Source: JAAYZQ01 sp034428935 (GTDB taxonomy: Bacteria > Chloroflexota > Anaerolineae > JAAYZQ01). From it: a DNA stretch of 45,820 nucleotides. Made by a program: the position numbers and the translations under genes. This document shows, one piece after another, positions 24,010-30,943 of this stretch. The stretch's first letter is position 1. Each line of letters opens with the position of its first letter. The notes beneath the pieces were generated by a model. It saw nothing but the letters and a program-made list of their open reading frames with translations, did not search any database and had not been told where the DNA came from. The stretch lies in NCBI GenBank assembly GCA_034428935.1, contig DAOUHB010000016.1:1-45820 (forward strand), given 5' to 3'.

Positions 24010-24912
24010 CTACCCGCTCCCTGCGTACAAGCTCTCCTTCACCCGCCGCCAGACGTCAACCAGGGCCCGGGACATGGGGCCGTCGGGCCGATAGGAGGTC
24101 ACCGGCTGGCCCTGGACCATGGCCTCGGTGAACACTGTATCGTAGGGCAGCTTGCCCACCAGGGGGATGCCTTCCGCCCGGCAGTAGGCCTCGATCTCGG
24201 CGGTGCGCTGGGGGTTGACGTCGGCCTTGTTGATAAGGACCAGCGCCGGCACACGAAAGTGGCGCACCGTGCCCAGGATGCGCTCCAGATCATGGACGCC
24301 CGACACCGTGGGCTCGGTCACGAGCAGTGCCAGGTCGGCCCCGGCACTGGCGGAAATGACCGGGCAGCCGATACCCGGCGGCCCGTCCACGAGGAGAAGC
24401 GTGCGGCCATCCTGCCCCAGGCTCGCGGCCAGCAGCCGGCCGTTCTGTTTGACCATCGTCACCAGCTTGCCCGAGTTCTCCTGGCCGGCAAACAGATGGG
24501 CGTGGAAGAGCGGGCCAAAGCGGGTGTCGGAGCGAAACCAGAGCCCGGCCTGCTGCTCCTCGACGTGGATGGCATCCTCGGGGCACTGGTAAACGCACGA
24601 GGCGCAGCCCTCACAGGCCAGGGGATCCACCCGGTAGCTGTCGTCGCCGGGGATGACCGCGTCGAAGCGACACACCTCGTAGCAGCGCCCGCAGAGCTGG
24701 CACAGGTCCGGGTCGATGATCGCCACCTGCCCGCCCATGAAGCGGTGCTCTTCCAGTTTTTGCGGGTCCAGGATCAACTCCAGGTTGGCGGCGTCCACGT
24801 CGGCGTCGGCCAGGATCACCGGCAGCTCTGACGAGGCCAGGTGGGCCAGCGCCGCCGCCACCGAGGTCTTGCCCGTGCCTCCCTTACCACTCAAGATCAC
24901 CAGTTGCTTCAT
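24010..24912 (-). CDS. MinD/Mrp-type ATPase with inserted ferredoxin domain (A)
   Basis: 300 residues. The deviant Walker A SGKGGTGKTS (8-17), switch region LADADVDAANLEL and LLVDGPPGIGCPV mark the SIMIBI MinD/Mrp class. Between them lies a ferredoxin insert with CQLCGRCYEVCRFDA and CEGCASCVYQCPEDA (about 70-115), so it should bind two [4Fe-4S] clusters. These proteins come in tandem pairs, as in the orange-protein (ORP) operon of Desulfovibrio, and may load or transfer metal clusters with ATP. It overlaps the previous ATPase by 4 nt (ATGA). AAGGAG precedes the start. Confidence 0.9.
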   Translation of the reverse strand: MKQLVILSGKGGTGKTSVAAALAHLASSELPVILADADVDAANLELILDPQKLEEHRFMGGQVAIIDPDLCQLCGRCYEVCRFDAVIPGDDSYRVDPLACEGCASCVYQCPEDAIHVEEQQAGLWFRSDTRFGPLFHAHLFAGQENSGKLVTMVKQNGRLLAASLGQDGRTLLLVDGPPGIGCPVISASAGADLALLVTEPTVSGVHDLERILGTVRHFRVPALVLINKADVNPQRTAEIEAYCRAEGIPLVGKLPYDTVFTEAMVQGQPVTSYRPDGPMSRALVDVWRRVKESLYAGSG

Positions 24913-25805
24913 GAGAGCTCCTTCCGCGATGCCACCACGCGGGCAATCTGCTCGTACAGCTCCACGAAGCGGGGCCGGTACTCGGGCAGCGCCTCCACGA
25001 GCGCCTGGCCTCCCGAGACGGCCTCGGCGACACGGCGGCTGAGGGGGATGCGCATCATGATGGGGATGCCCTCGGCGGCGCAATAGTCGTCTACCCCGCT
25101 GTCGCCCAGGCCATCGCGGTTGATCACGACGCCCACCGGCAGGCCCAGCTCGTCGCGGGCCACCTGCACCGCCAGCCGCAGATCGTGAAGCCCAAAGGGC
25201 GTCGGCTCGGTGACGAGCAGGACGAAATCGGCGCCGCGCATCGTCTCTACCACGGGGCACGACGTGCCGGGCGAGGCATCCAGGAGCGTGACGCTGTTCC
25301 TGCCGTCCGCCAGATGCAGGTCCTTCAACTGGCGAATGATGGGCACGGCCATGGCCTGACCCACGTTCAGGGTGCCGTGGCCAAAATCGATGGGGCCTGC
25401 CCTGCCGGACTGAAGGGTGCCCATGACGTACAGCACCTCGTGGATGGCCCCTTCCGGACAGTTGAGCGTGCAACTGCCGCAGCCGTGGCACAGCTCGGGA
25501 AAGATGAGCACCTTCTTGCCCACAACGGCGATGGCGTGCCAGACGCACACCTCGGCACAGCGACCACAGAAGGTACAGCGGTCGAGGTCCACTTCCGGGA
25601 TCAGGATGCCCACCTCTTCGGGGTGGTTCAATTGCGGCCGCAGAAACAGGGCCGCATTAGGCTCTTCGACGTCGCAGTCGAGGAACAACAGGGGCGCAGG
25701 GTTGCTGACCTGGCCTCCATCCTCGCCCGCTATCGACAGTGCCAGGCTGGTGGCGACGGTCGTCTTGCCCGTGCCCCCCTTGCCGCTGGCGATGGCGATG
25801 ATCAT
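24909..25805 (-). CDS. MinD/Mrp-type ATPase with inserted ferredoxin domain (B)
   Basis: 298 residues, paralogue of the next gene. Walker A is SGKGGTGKTT (7-16), then LFLDCDVEEPNAALFL and LLDASPGTSCPVV. The insert has CTFCGRCAEVCVWHA and CHGCGSCTLNCPEGA (about 77-122), so two [4Fe-4S] clusters. Differences at DCDVEEPNA versus DADVDAANLE suggest distinct partners, as in a heterodimer. GGAGG is 9 nt before the ATG. The 4-nt overlap with partner A argues for one complex. Confidence 0.9.
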   Translation of the reverse strand: MIIAIASGKGGTGKTTVATSLALSIAGEDGGQVSNPAPLLFLDCDVEEPNAALFLRPQLNHPEEVGILIPEVDLDRCTFCGRCAEVCVWHAIAVVGKKVLIFPELCHGCGSCTLNCPEGAIHEVLYVMGTLQSGRAGPIDFGHGTLNVGQAMAVPIIRQLKDLHLADGRNSVTLLDASPGTSCPVVETMRGADFVLLVTEPTPFGLHDLRLAVQVARDELGLPVGVVINRDGLGDSGVDDYCAAEGIPIMMRIPLSRRVAEAVSGGQALVEALPEYRPRFVELYEQIARVVASRKELS

Positions 25806-25857
25806 GCCTCGGGTTCCTCCAATCTGTCCGTTTTCTATTTCTTCAAGCGCCGCAGAG

Positions 25858-26328
25858 TCACCGGCGCAGGGTGGCCACCAACCGCTTCGGATGGAGCAGC
25901 AGGTCGAGGGCGTCGTGGATATGGGCGACAACCAGGTCGCCCGCCCCCAGGGCCGCCACGGCCAGCCCTTCCTGCCCCAGGACGGCGATGCCCAGGGCGG
26001 CGGTCGCCAGCATCCCGGCATCGTTCGCCCCGTTGCCGATGGCGACCACCGATGCTGCTCCCAGCCTCTCCACGAGCGCCTGCTTCTCCTTCGTCTCCTG
26101 CCCCCTGTGCACCAGGGCCAGGCGCACGCCCAACTCTTCGGCCACCGTCGCGGCACGGCCATGGGTGTCGGCCGTGGCCAGGTGAACGATCAGGCGCGGC
26201 GACAGCACGGCCAGCCGGTCGGCCAGGCCGGGCAGGAGCTTCCCGTCGAGGGCCACGGTGCCATTCAGGTCCAGGACCAGGTGCGCCAGGGCCAGCGTGG
26301 CCCGGCCGGGGATCTCGACTTCTATCAA
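25858..26328 (-). CDS. HAD-family soluble P-type-ATPase-like phosphatase
   Basis: 156 residues. HLVLDLNGTVALDGKLLPG holds HAD motif I (DxNGT) and GNGANDAGMLATAALGIAV holds motif IV. It resembles the soluble P-domain of KdpB/heavy-metal ATPases (COG4087-like) without membrane parts. I chose a TTG start at 26328, because GGGAGG lies 7 nt upstream and no ATG or GTG fits before motif I. The substrate is unknown. Its place between the scaffold and the ATPase pair suggests a link to the same metal chemistry. Confidence 0.75.
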   Translation of the reverse strand: MIEVEIPGRATLALAHLVLDLNGTVALDGKLLPGLADRLAVLSPRLIVHLATADTHGRAATVAEELGVRLALVHRGQETKEKQALVERLGAASVVAIGNGANDAGMLATAALGIAVLGQEGLAVAALGAGDLVVAHIHDALDLLLHPKRLVATLRR

Positions 26329-26411
26329 CGCGACCCTCCCTGAAGCTCCTTTCGCTGCCCAGGGCGGCGATGGCGCCGCTTCTCGGGCAGATGCGCGCCC
26401 GGGGGCAGCGT

Positions 26412-26870
26412 TCAGGCATCGCCGGCCGGCTCCTCGGGTTTCTCGCAGTTCAGGATCGCCAGGCGCAGGGTGTTGACGGCCAGCGAAGCACAGTGCTCGT
26501 GCTCCGGGGGCAGGCCATCCAGGGCAGCGACGAGGTCGGTGGCTCGAATGGCAGCCGCCTCCTCCAGGGTCTTGCCCAGCGCCATCCTGGTCAACATGCT
26601 GCCGCAGGCAACCGTCGGCCCGCAGCCGTCGGTCATGAACGTAGCCCGCACGATTTGCGGGCCGTCCAGCCGCAAAAAGACCTCCATTCGGTCGCCGCAC
26701 GCTCCGTTCAGGCCGGCGTGCCCATCGGGCTCGAGCATGGCCCCCACGTTCCTGGGGTTTCGCGCCTCTTCCAGGACCTTGGCCGAATAACGAGCGGCCT
26801 CCTGCCTGGCGATCTCTTCCATGAGCTCGGCGATGAGGCGATCCATGTCGGGTGTTTGCTCTCCCGCCAC
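26412..26870 (-). CDS. IscU/NifU-like Fe-S scaffold protein
   Basis: About 152 residues. The three cluster-binding Cys contexts of IscU are present: GACGDR, DGCGPTVACGS and EHCASLAVNTL. An ARNPRNVGAMLEPDGHA stretch precedes them. It should assemble a [2Fe-2S] or [4Fe-4S] cluster for transfer. The start is uncertain: GTG at 26870 has GGAGG 5 nt upstream, while ATG at 26882, four codons earlier, has none. No IscS gene is adjacent; the desulfurase-like gene at 16226 is the only candidate sulfur source in the window. It lies 28 nt after the NifX-like gene. Confidence 0.87.
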   Translation of the reverse strand: MAGEQTPDMDRLIAELMEEIARQEAARYSAKVLEEARNPRNVGAMLEPDGHAGLNGACGDRMEVFLRLDGPQIVRATFMTDGCGPTVACGSMLTRMALGKTLEEAAAIRATDLVAALDGLPPEHEHCASLAVNTLRLAILNCEKPEEPAGDA

Positions 26871-26898
26871 ATTATCCTCCATCGTACGTCGCCGGCAC

Positions 26899-27381
26899 CT
26901 ACCCGAGCCGCCCCAGCCGCCTGGCCGTTTCTTCCAACTGCTGCCGCAGCAGATCTGCTTCCTCTCGCAGCCGCTCCAGCTCGTCCTTCTCGTATTCGCC
27001 CTCGGCGGGCAGCTCGTGGCCGTGCTCCTGGCTCTCACGGCAAGGCGCCGCCCCCTTGAGTTGCCCACCCAGGTAGTGCTCCACCGCCTGCTTCACAGTG
27101 CCATAGGCCCCGGTAACGCCCTCGATGCCGTACTCTTGAAAGAACATGATTGCCCTACCACCCATGCCGCCGGTGAGCATGACGTTGGCCCCGTGGCTGG
27201 CGATAAAGCCCGGTACTTGCCCTGGCTGGTGGTTGCCATAGTACGGATTGTCCACCGACTGCACGTCGCGGATCTCCTGGTCCTCCACATCCACCAGGAC
27301 AAAGTGAGGACAACGCCCAAAGTGCGGGCTGACTATGCTATTCAAACCCTCGTTGTTGTCGGCCGAAACTGCAATGCGCAT
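26899..27381 (-). CDS. NifX/NifB-C-like protein with coiled-coil tail (1)
   Basis: 160 residues. Residues 1-110 are the dinitrogenase iron-molybdenum cofactor-binding fold: MRIAVSADNNEGLNSIVSPHFGRC, then ANVMLTGGMGGRAIMFF and GTVKQAVEHYLGG. The HFGRC motif is typical. Residues 125-160 form an acidic, heptad-rich helix (DELERLREEADLLRQQLEE). No nitrogenase genes occur here, so the name reflects the fold only. Such domains bind Fe-, Mo- or mixed Mo/Cu-S clusters, as in ORP. It starts 3 nt after the stop of the paralogue. Confidence 0.87.
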   Translation of the reverse strand: MRIAVSADNNEGLNSIVSPHFGRCPHFVLVDVEDQEIRDVQSVDNPYYGNHQPGQVPGFIASHGANVMLTGGMGGRAIMFFQEYGIEGVTGAYGTVKQAVEHYLGGQLKGAAPCRESQEHGHELPAEGEYEKDELERLREEADLLRQQLEETARRLGRLG

Positions 27382-27384
27382 CGC

Positions 27385-27945
27385 TCATCCCTCCCCTTTT
27401 TCCGTATCGCGTTCCAATTGCTGGATCCGATCCATCGTTTCGGCCAGTTGCTGCCGCAGCGCCTTCAGCGTCTCTCCAAGCTGCGCCAGTTCCTGGTCCG
27501 ACTCGGCAGCGGTCCCCTGTGCCGGCAGGCTCGCCGTCGCCGGCTGGTGCGCGGCACCGGAGTTTCCCCGGCCGGCGCCACGGCCCATGCCCGCGTGGGC
27601 GGCGACGTTGGCACCGCCCATGGGCTGCAGGCGCTGTGCCTTGTAACCCTCTACCGCCTGGCGGACGGTACCTTCGGACACCATGTAGGCGGGGATGTCC
27701 GCTGCCTGTAGTACGTCAAAGGCATTGGGCCCCAGGTTGCCGGTGAGGACCGCCTGCACGCCCTGCTCTACCACGAATTGGGCGGCCTGGATGCCGGCCC
27801 CCCCGCCCTGGTTCATCGCCGGGTTGGGCAGAGCCCGATACTCACCCGTGGCCGTGTCAACCAGGATGTAGGTGGGACAGCGCCCAAAGACCGGACTGGC
27901 CGGTGCATCCAGGCTCTCTCCCTCCGCCGAGACTATGATTCGCAT
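27385..27945 (-). CDS. NifX/NifB-C-like protein with coiled-coil tail (2)
   Basis: 186 residues, paralogue of the next gene. MRIIVSAEGESLDAPASPVFGRC, VQAVLTGNLGPNAFDVL and GTVRQAVEGYKAQRL define the NifX-like fold (1-110). A Gly/Met/Ala-rich linker follows (GMGRGAGRGNSGA, resembling the DUF5320 protein), then a heptad helix (SDQELAQLGETLKALRQQL) to the end. AGGAGG is 7 nt before the ATG. It is the first gene after the minus-strand PadR gene, with 71 nt between them. Confidence 0.87.
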   Translation of the reverse strand: MRIIVSAEGESLDAPASPVFGRCPTYILVDTATGEYRALPNPAMNQGGGAGIQAAQFVVEQGVQAVLTGNLGPNAFDVLQAADIPAYMVSEGTVRQAVEGYKAQRLQPMGGANVAAHAGMGRGAGRGNSGAAHQPATASLPAQGTAAESDQELAQLGETLKALRQQLAETMDRIQQLERDTEKGEG

Positions 27946-28016
27946 TCTAAATCCTCCTGAACGATCTATTTGGATGCGCGCGAACGCGCCTTGCAACGTG
28001 TTATATGACACACCCT

Positions 28017-28409
28017 TCATCGGTGTGCTGCCATGTGCGAGTCGTAGGTGTCCAGAAATATGTGCAAGACCCGATCGGTCTCGCGTAGATCTTGGACCCA
28101 CCCGGCGAGATGGCGGTCGCCCTCTTCCGTCAGGCAATACAACCGGCGCGCCGGGCCGGGGTTGCTCGTATCCCAATGCGAAACGACCAGGCCCTGTTCC
28201 TCTAATCCACGGAGCAGCCGGTACACGGTGCTCAGATCTACGGGATTCTGGTCAAAACCGAAGGGTCCAAGGCTGTCCAGCAGCTCGTAGCCGTGGACTT
28301 CATCGCAGTGCAACAACAGCAGCAAGCAAGGCTCCAGAAAACGCTGGATGCGCCGGGGGCAAGCATCCGCTGCCTGTTCACTTGTCCAGCGCTTTTGACC
28401 CTGGGGCAC
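28017..28409 (-). CDS. PadR-family regulator (minus strand)
   Basis: 130 residues: the PadR winged helix (FLEPCLLLLLHCDEVHGYELLDSL, then DLSTVYRLLRGLEEQGLV and RRLYCLTEEGDRHL) and a C-terminal dimer helix. It starts with GTG, with GGGAG upstream. A paralogue of similar design is divergent at 28581. It likely represses its own promoter and thereby the Fe-S/CODH gene run. HCDE and the few other Cys/His are too few to predict a metal sensor. Confidence 0.87.
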   Translation of the reverse strand: MPQGQKRWTSEQAADACPRRIQRFLEPCLLLLLHCDEVHGYELLDSLGPFGFDQNPVDLSTVYRLLRGLEEQGLVVSHWDTSNPGPARRLYCLTEEGDRHLAGWVQDLRETDRVLHIFLDTYDSHMAAHR

Positions 28410-28454
28410 AACCCTGTTCTCCCTTCATTTTCCATCTATGTGCAGTGCGCACGT

Positions 28455-28483
28455 ATAATAGCATACTTTCCACAGGTTGTCAA
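28455..28483 (-). promoter_or_regulatory. Minus-strand PadR promoter with 10-bp motif
   Basis: TTGACA (28483-28478), a 17-bp spacer and TATTAT (28460-28455) on the minus strand. AGTATGCTAT (28467-28458) overlaps the -10, ending on its first three bases. The predicted leader to the GTG start is about 40 nt. This promoter probably drives the PadR-NifX-ATPase run. Confidence 0.75.
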
Positions 28484-28511
28484 GTATTGCGGACAAGATG
28501 CAAATCATCTA

Positions 28512-28540
28512 TTGACAAATCGTCACTAGTATGCTATACT
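28512..28540 (+). promoter_or_regulatory. Plus-strand PadR promoter with 10-bp motif
   Basis: TTGACA (28512-28517), a 17-bp spacer and TATACT (28535-28540). AGTATGCTAT at 28528-28537 sits in the same place relative to the -10 as in the divergent promoter. One regulator could therefore act on both. Confidence 0.75.
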
Positions 28541-28580
28541 GCCAGCATAAGGCCATTCGAGGACGTAGAGGGAGGGGCAA

Positions 28581-28985
28581 ATGGCGGGAAGAGGTCGAGG
28601 GCATCGCTGGCGGCAACGAGGGTACTCGCGCCGGGCAGTTCGTTTCCTGGAGCCTACGCTGCTCCTCCTTCTGCATCATGGCCCGGCCCACGGCTACACG
28701 CTCCTGGCGGAGCTGGAGTCGTTTGGCCTGGGGGACAGCGACCCGAGCGTCCTTTACAGGGCACTTCGGGACATGGAAGAAAAGGGATGGGTGAGCTCCT
28801 ACTGGGAGGAGGAACAGACCCAGGGTCCCCCACGTCGGGTCTATCGCCTCACCGAGGAGGGCAACGAGGTGTTGCGCTGGTGGACGGACGACCTGCACGA
28901 GACGGCCCAGATCATTGACAACTTTCTCAATACCTACCGGCGTCACATGGAAGAGGGAGAAGGTGAATATCATGGCAATGGCTGA
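28581..28985 (+). CDS. PadR-family regulator (plus strand)
   Basis: 134 residues: a basic N-terminus (RGRGHRWRQRGYSRRAV), winged helix FLEPTLLLLLHHGPAHGYTLLAEL, DPSVLYRALRDMEEKGWV and RRVYRLTEEGNEVL, and a C-terminal dimer helix. It is clearly paralogous to the divergent PadR gene. GAGGGAGGGGCAA precedes the ATG. It is followed after 16 nt by the DUF5320 gene, so the two form one transcript from the promoter at 28512. Confidence 0.88.
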   Translation: MAGRGRGHRWRQRGYSRRAVRFLEPTLLLLLHHGPAHGYTLLAELESFGLGDSDPSVLYRALRDMEEKGWVSSYWEEEQTQGPPRRVYRLTEEGNEVLRWWTDDLHETAQIIDNFLNTYRRHMEEGEGEYHGNG

Positions 28986-29001
28986 AAGGAGGTGATGCGA
29001 G

Positions 29002-29388
29002 ATGCCAGCAGGAGATAGGACAGGACCCCTGGGAATGGGGCCGATGACCGGCCGAGGAGCCGGCTACTGCAGCGGCTACGGAATGCCCGGCTGGAGCAAC
29101 CCGATGCCTGGTCGTGGCTTTGGCCGCGGTGGGATGTGGGGAGGCGCCCGAGGCGGCCGTGGCGGAGGCGGTGGCTGGCGCCACCGGAACTGGTTCTATG
29201 CTACGGGCGTGCCAGGTTGGGCGCGCTTCGGAGCCGGTCCGGCATGGGAGTATGGCCCCGGTGTTGCCGCGGCCGCGACGCCCAGTGCCGAGCAAGAGCT
29301 TACAGCTCTTCGGCAGCAGGCTGAGTGGCTGAAAGAGCAACTGGACGCCATCGCACAGCGCATGGCCGAACTGGGCAACGAAGGATAA
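29002..29388 (+). CDS. DUF5320 protein with coiled-coil tail
   Basis: 128 residues. The N-terminus MPAGDRTGPLGMGPMTGRGAGYC is the DUF5320 signature. A Gly/Arg/Trp-rich middle with one Cys and several Met follows. The last 33 residues are a heptad helix (EQELTALRQQAEWLKEQL) like those of the two NifX-like proteins. Function is unknown; the company of MinD/NifX genes in anaerobes suggests a metal-cluster role. AAAGGAGGTGATGCGAG is an excellent ribosome site. Confidence 0.85.
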   Translation: MPAGDRTGPLGMGPMTGRGAGYCSGYGMPGWSNPMPGRGFGRGGMWGGARGGRGGGGGWRHRNWFYATGVPGWARFGAGPAWEYGPGVAAAATPSAEQELTALRQQAEWLKEQLDAIAQRMAELGNEG

Positions 29389-29501
29389 GTAGATCCCTCG
29401 GGGCGGGCGGCTTTTCCGCGCGGTCGAGCGTCCGCCCCGAGGCCCCAACCGGTCACCCGGCAGGTACCTACATTATACTACACGTGCTCGAGGGGGTTGA
29501 A

Positions 29502-29640
29502 ATGACGTTGAACCTGTGGCGCGTCGTATTAACCCTGGTGATCGCCGCACATGGCATCGGGCACCTGTTCTTCCTGGTACCCACGTTGGGCCTGGCACAA
29601 TGGGGGTTTGCTGGCCGGGCGCGGCGCAAGCCTGGCACGA
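29502..29640 (+). pseudogene. Remnant of a small membrane-protein gene
   Basis: ATG at 29502 follows GAGGGGG. It opens a hydrophobic N-terminus (MTLNLWRVVLTLVIAAHG, then GHLFFLVPTLGLAQWG) that looks like a genuine membrane-protein start. After about 35 residues the sense is lost. In another frame, LLAGRGASLARW appears to continue the pattern, suggesting a frameshift followed by loss of the rest where the convergent MFS gene ends (29690). I cannot name the family. Confidence 0.45.
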
Positions 29641-29689
29641 TGGAAGAGGCCCCGCGCCACCAGGACCGAGAAGGCCATTCCCCAGGAAG

Positions 29690-30943
29690 CTACCTGGAGC
29701 GCCGAGCTGCCTGGTGCGGACGAGACGGTTCCCCTTTGTCCGCAGTGACGGCATCGGCTGATCCTGCCGCCTGTTCCTGCGGCACAAAGGCCAGGCTGAC
29801 GAGAAAGCCGGCGGCCATGATGATGGCGCCGCTGAGATAGGGCAAGTTGTAATCGAGGTCAAAGGCAAACCCCGCCCAGATGGGGCCGACGACACGGCCC
29901 AGGCTGTTGAACGAGTTGTTGAGGCCCATGGCCGCTCCCTGGTACACCCCTGCGCGCCGGGAGATGAGCGAGATGACGGCGGGGCGCAGCAACGCGTTGG
30001 GCAGGGTGAAAAGTCCGGTAGTGATGAGTATCGTCGTCAGATCGCGCGCCGCCAGCAGCAGGGCAAAGGTGACGGCGCTGGCCAGCAGGGTGGCCTTGAT
30101 GACTGGCGCCTCACCCCAGCGCCGGGTCAGCGGCCCGGTGAGGGCCCCCTGGGTGAGGGCCGCCACCAGGCCGACGACGGCCAGGATCCAGCCCACCTCC
30201 TCCGTGCCATAGCCGAACTTTTTCAGGGCATAGTAGCCAAAGATGCCCTGGAAGTTGGTCAGCCCAAAGCTCACCAGGAAGGCCAAGAAAAAGAGGACGC
30301 CCAGGGGGCCAAAGGACGCCCGCCACAGGTCGCGCAGGGGGCGTAGGGGCCGGGTGCCGGCCGCTGGCTGGCGGCGGGCCTCGGCAGGCAGCGATTCGGG
30401 CAGAAAGAGAAGGACCAGCAGCAGGGTCAGCAGGCAGACAGCCGCGGTGAGAAAAAAGGGCGTCGACAGCGATTCGCTGCCCAACAGCCCGCCCAACGCC
30501 GGGCCGAGGACCATGCCCAGGCCCGTGGCCGCCCCCAGGGCGCCCATGCCGCCGCCCCGCTCCTCCTCCGAGGTGCTGTCGCCGATGTAGGCCATGGTCG
30601 TGGGCATGGTCGCCGCCGAGAGCAGGGCGCCCACCGCCCGCGCGACAAAGAGCATCCACAGCTCGGTGGACAGCCCAAAGAACAGCATCGACAGGCCATA
30701 GCCCAGCAGCCCAATGGCCAGGACCGGCTTGCGCCCCCGCCGGTCGGAGACGCCGCCCCACAGCGGCGAGGCGACGAGCTGGATGAAGGGCGAGATGGCC
30801 ACCAACAGCCCCAGCTCGCTGGCGCTGGCGCCCATGCGCTCCACGTAGAAGGGCATGATGGGCATGATCATGCCAAAGCCCAGCATGACCACACCCAGCG
30901 TCAGCGACAGGAGGACGACGTTCTTGCGCTTGCTGCCGGTCAT
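29690..30943 (-). CDS. MFS drug/metabolite exporter
   Basis: 417 residues with 12 predicted membrane helices. The loop 2-3 motif GGVSDRRGRKPVL (about 63-75) is the MFS motif A, and GPALGGLLG in helix 5 matches the motif C of proton-driven exporters (TetA-like). The ATG overlaps the stop of the phosphotransferase-like gene (TGATG), so translation is coupled. A GTG just before it was not used. Coupling to an enzyme resembling rifampin phosphotransferase suggests export of, or defence against, an antibiotic-like compound, but substrates cannot be read. Confidence 0.87.
   Translation of the reverse strand: MTGSKRKNVVLLSLTLGVVMLGFGMIMPIMPFYVERMGASASELGLLVAISPFIQLVASPLWGGVSDRRGRKPVLAIGLLGYGLSMLFFGLSTELWMLFVARAVGALLSAATMPTTMAYIGDSTSEEERGGGMGALGAATGLGMVLGPALGGLLGSESLSTPFFLTAAVCLLTLLLVLLFLPESLPAEARRQPAAGTRPLRPLRDLWRASFGPLGVLFFLAFLVSFGLTNFQGIFGYYALKKFGYGTEEVGWILAVVGLVAALTQGALTGPLTRRWGEAPVIKATLLASAVTFALLLAARDLTTILITTGLFTLPNALLRPAVISLISRRAGVYQGAAMGLNNSFNSLGRVVGPIWAGFAFDLDYNLPYLSGAIIMAAGFLVSLAFVPQEQAAGSADAVTADKGEPSRPHQAARRSR

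Noticed and set aside
25185..27059. Open frame of 624 codons on the plus strand
   Set aside because: It crosses several minus-strand genes with confirmed motifs. The product is Pro/Arg/Gly-rich and meaningless.
26899..27945. Nitrogen-fixation role suggested by NifX-like and NifU-like genes
   Set aside because: No nifHDKEN genes are in the window. The NifX fold and IscU-type scaffolds are common in non-fixing anaerobes.
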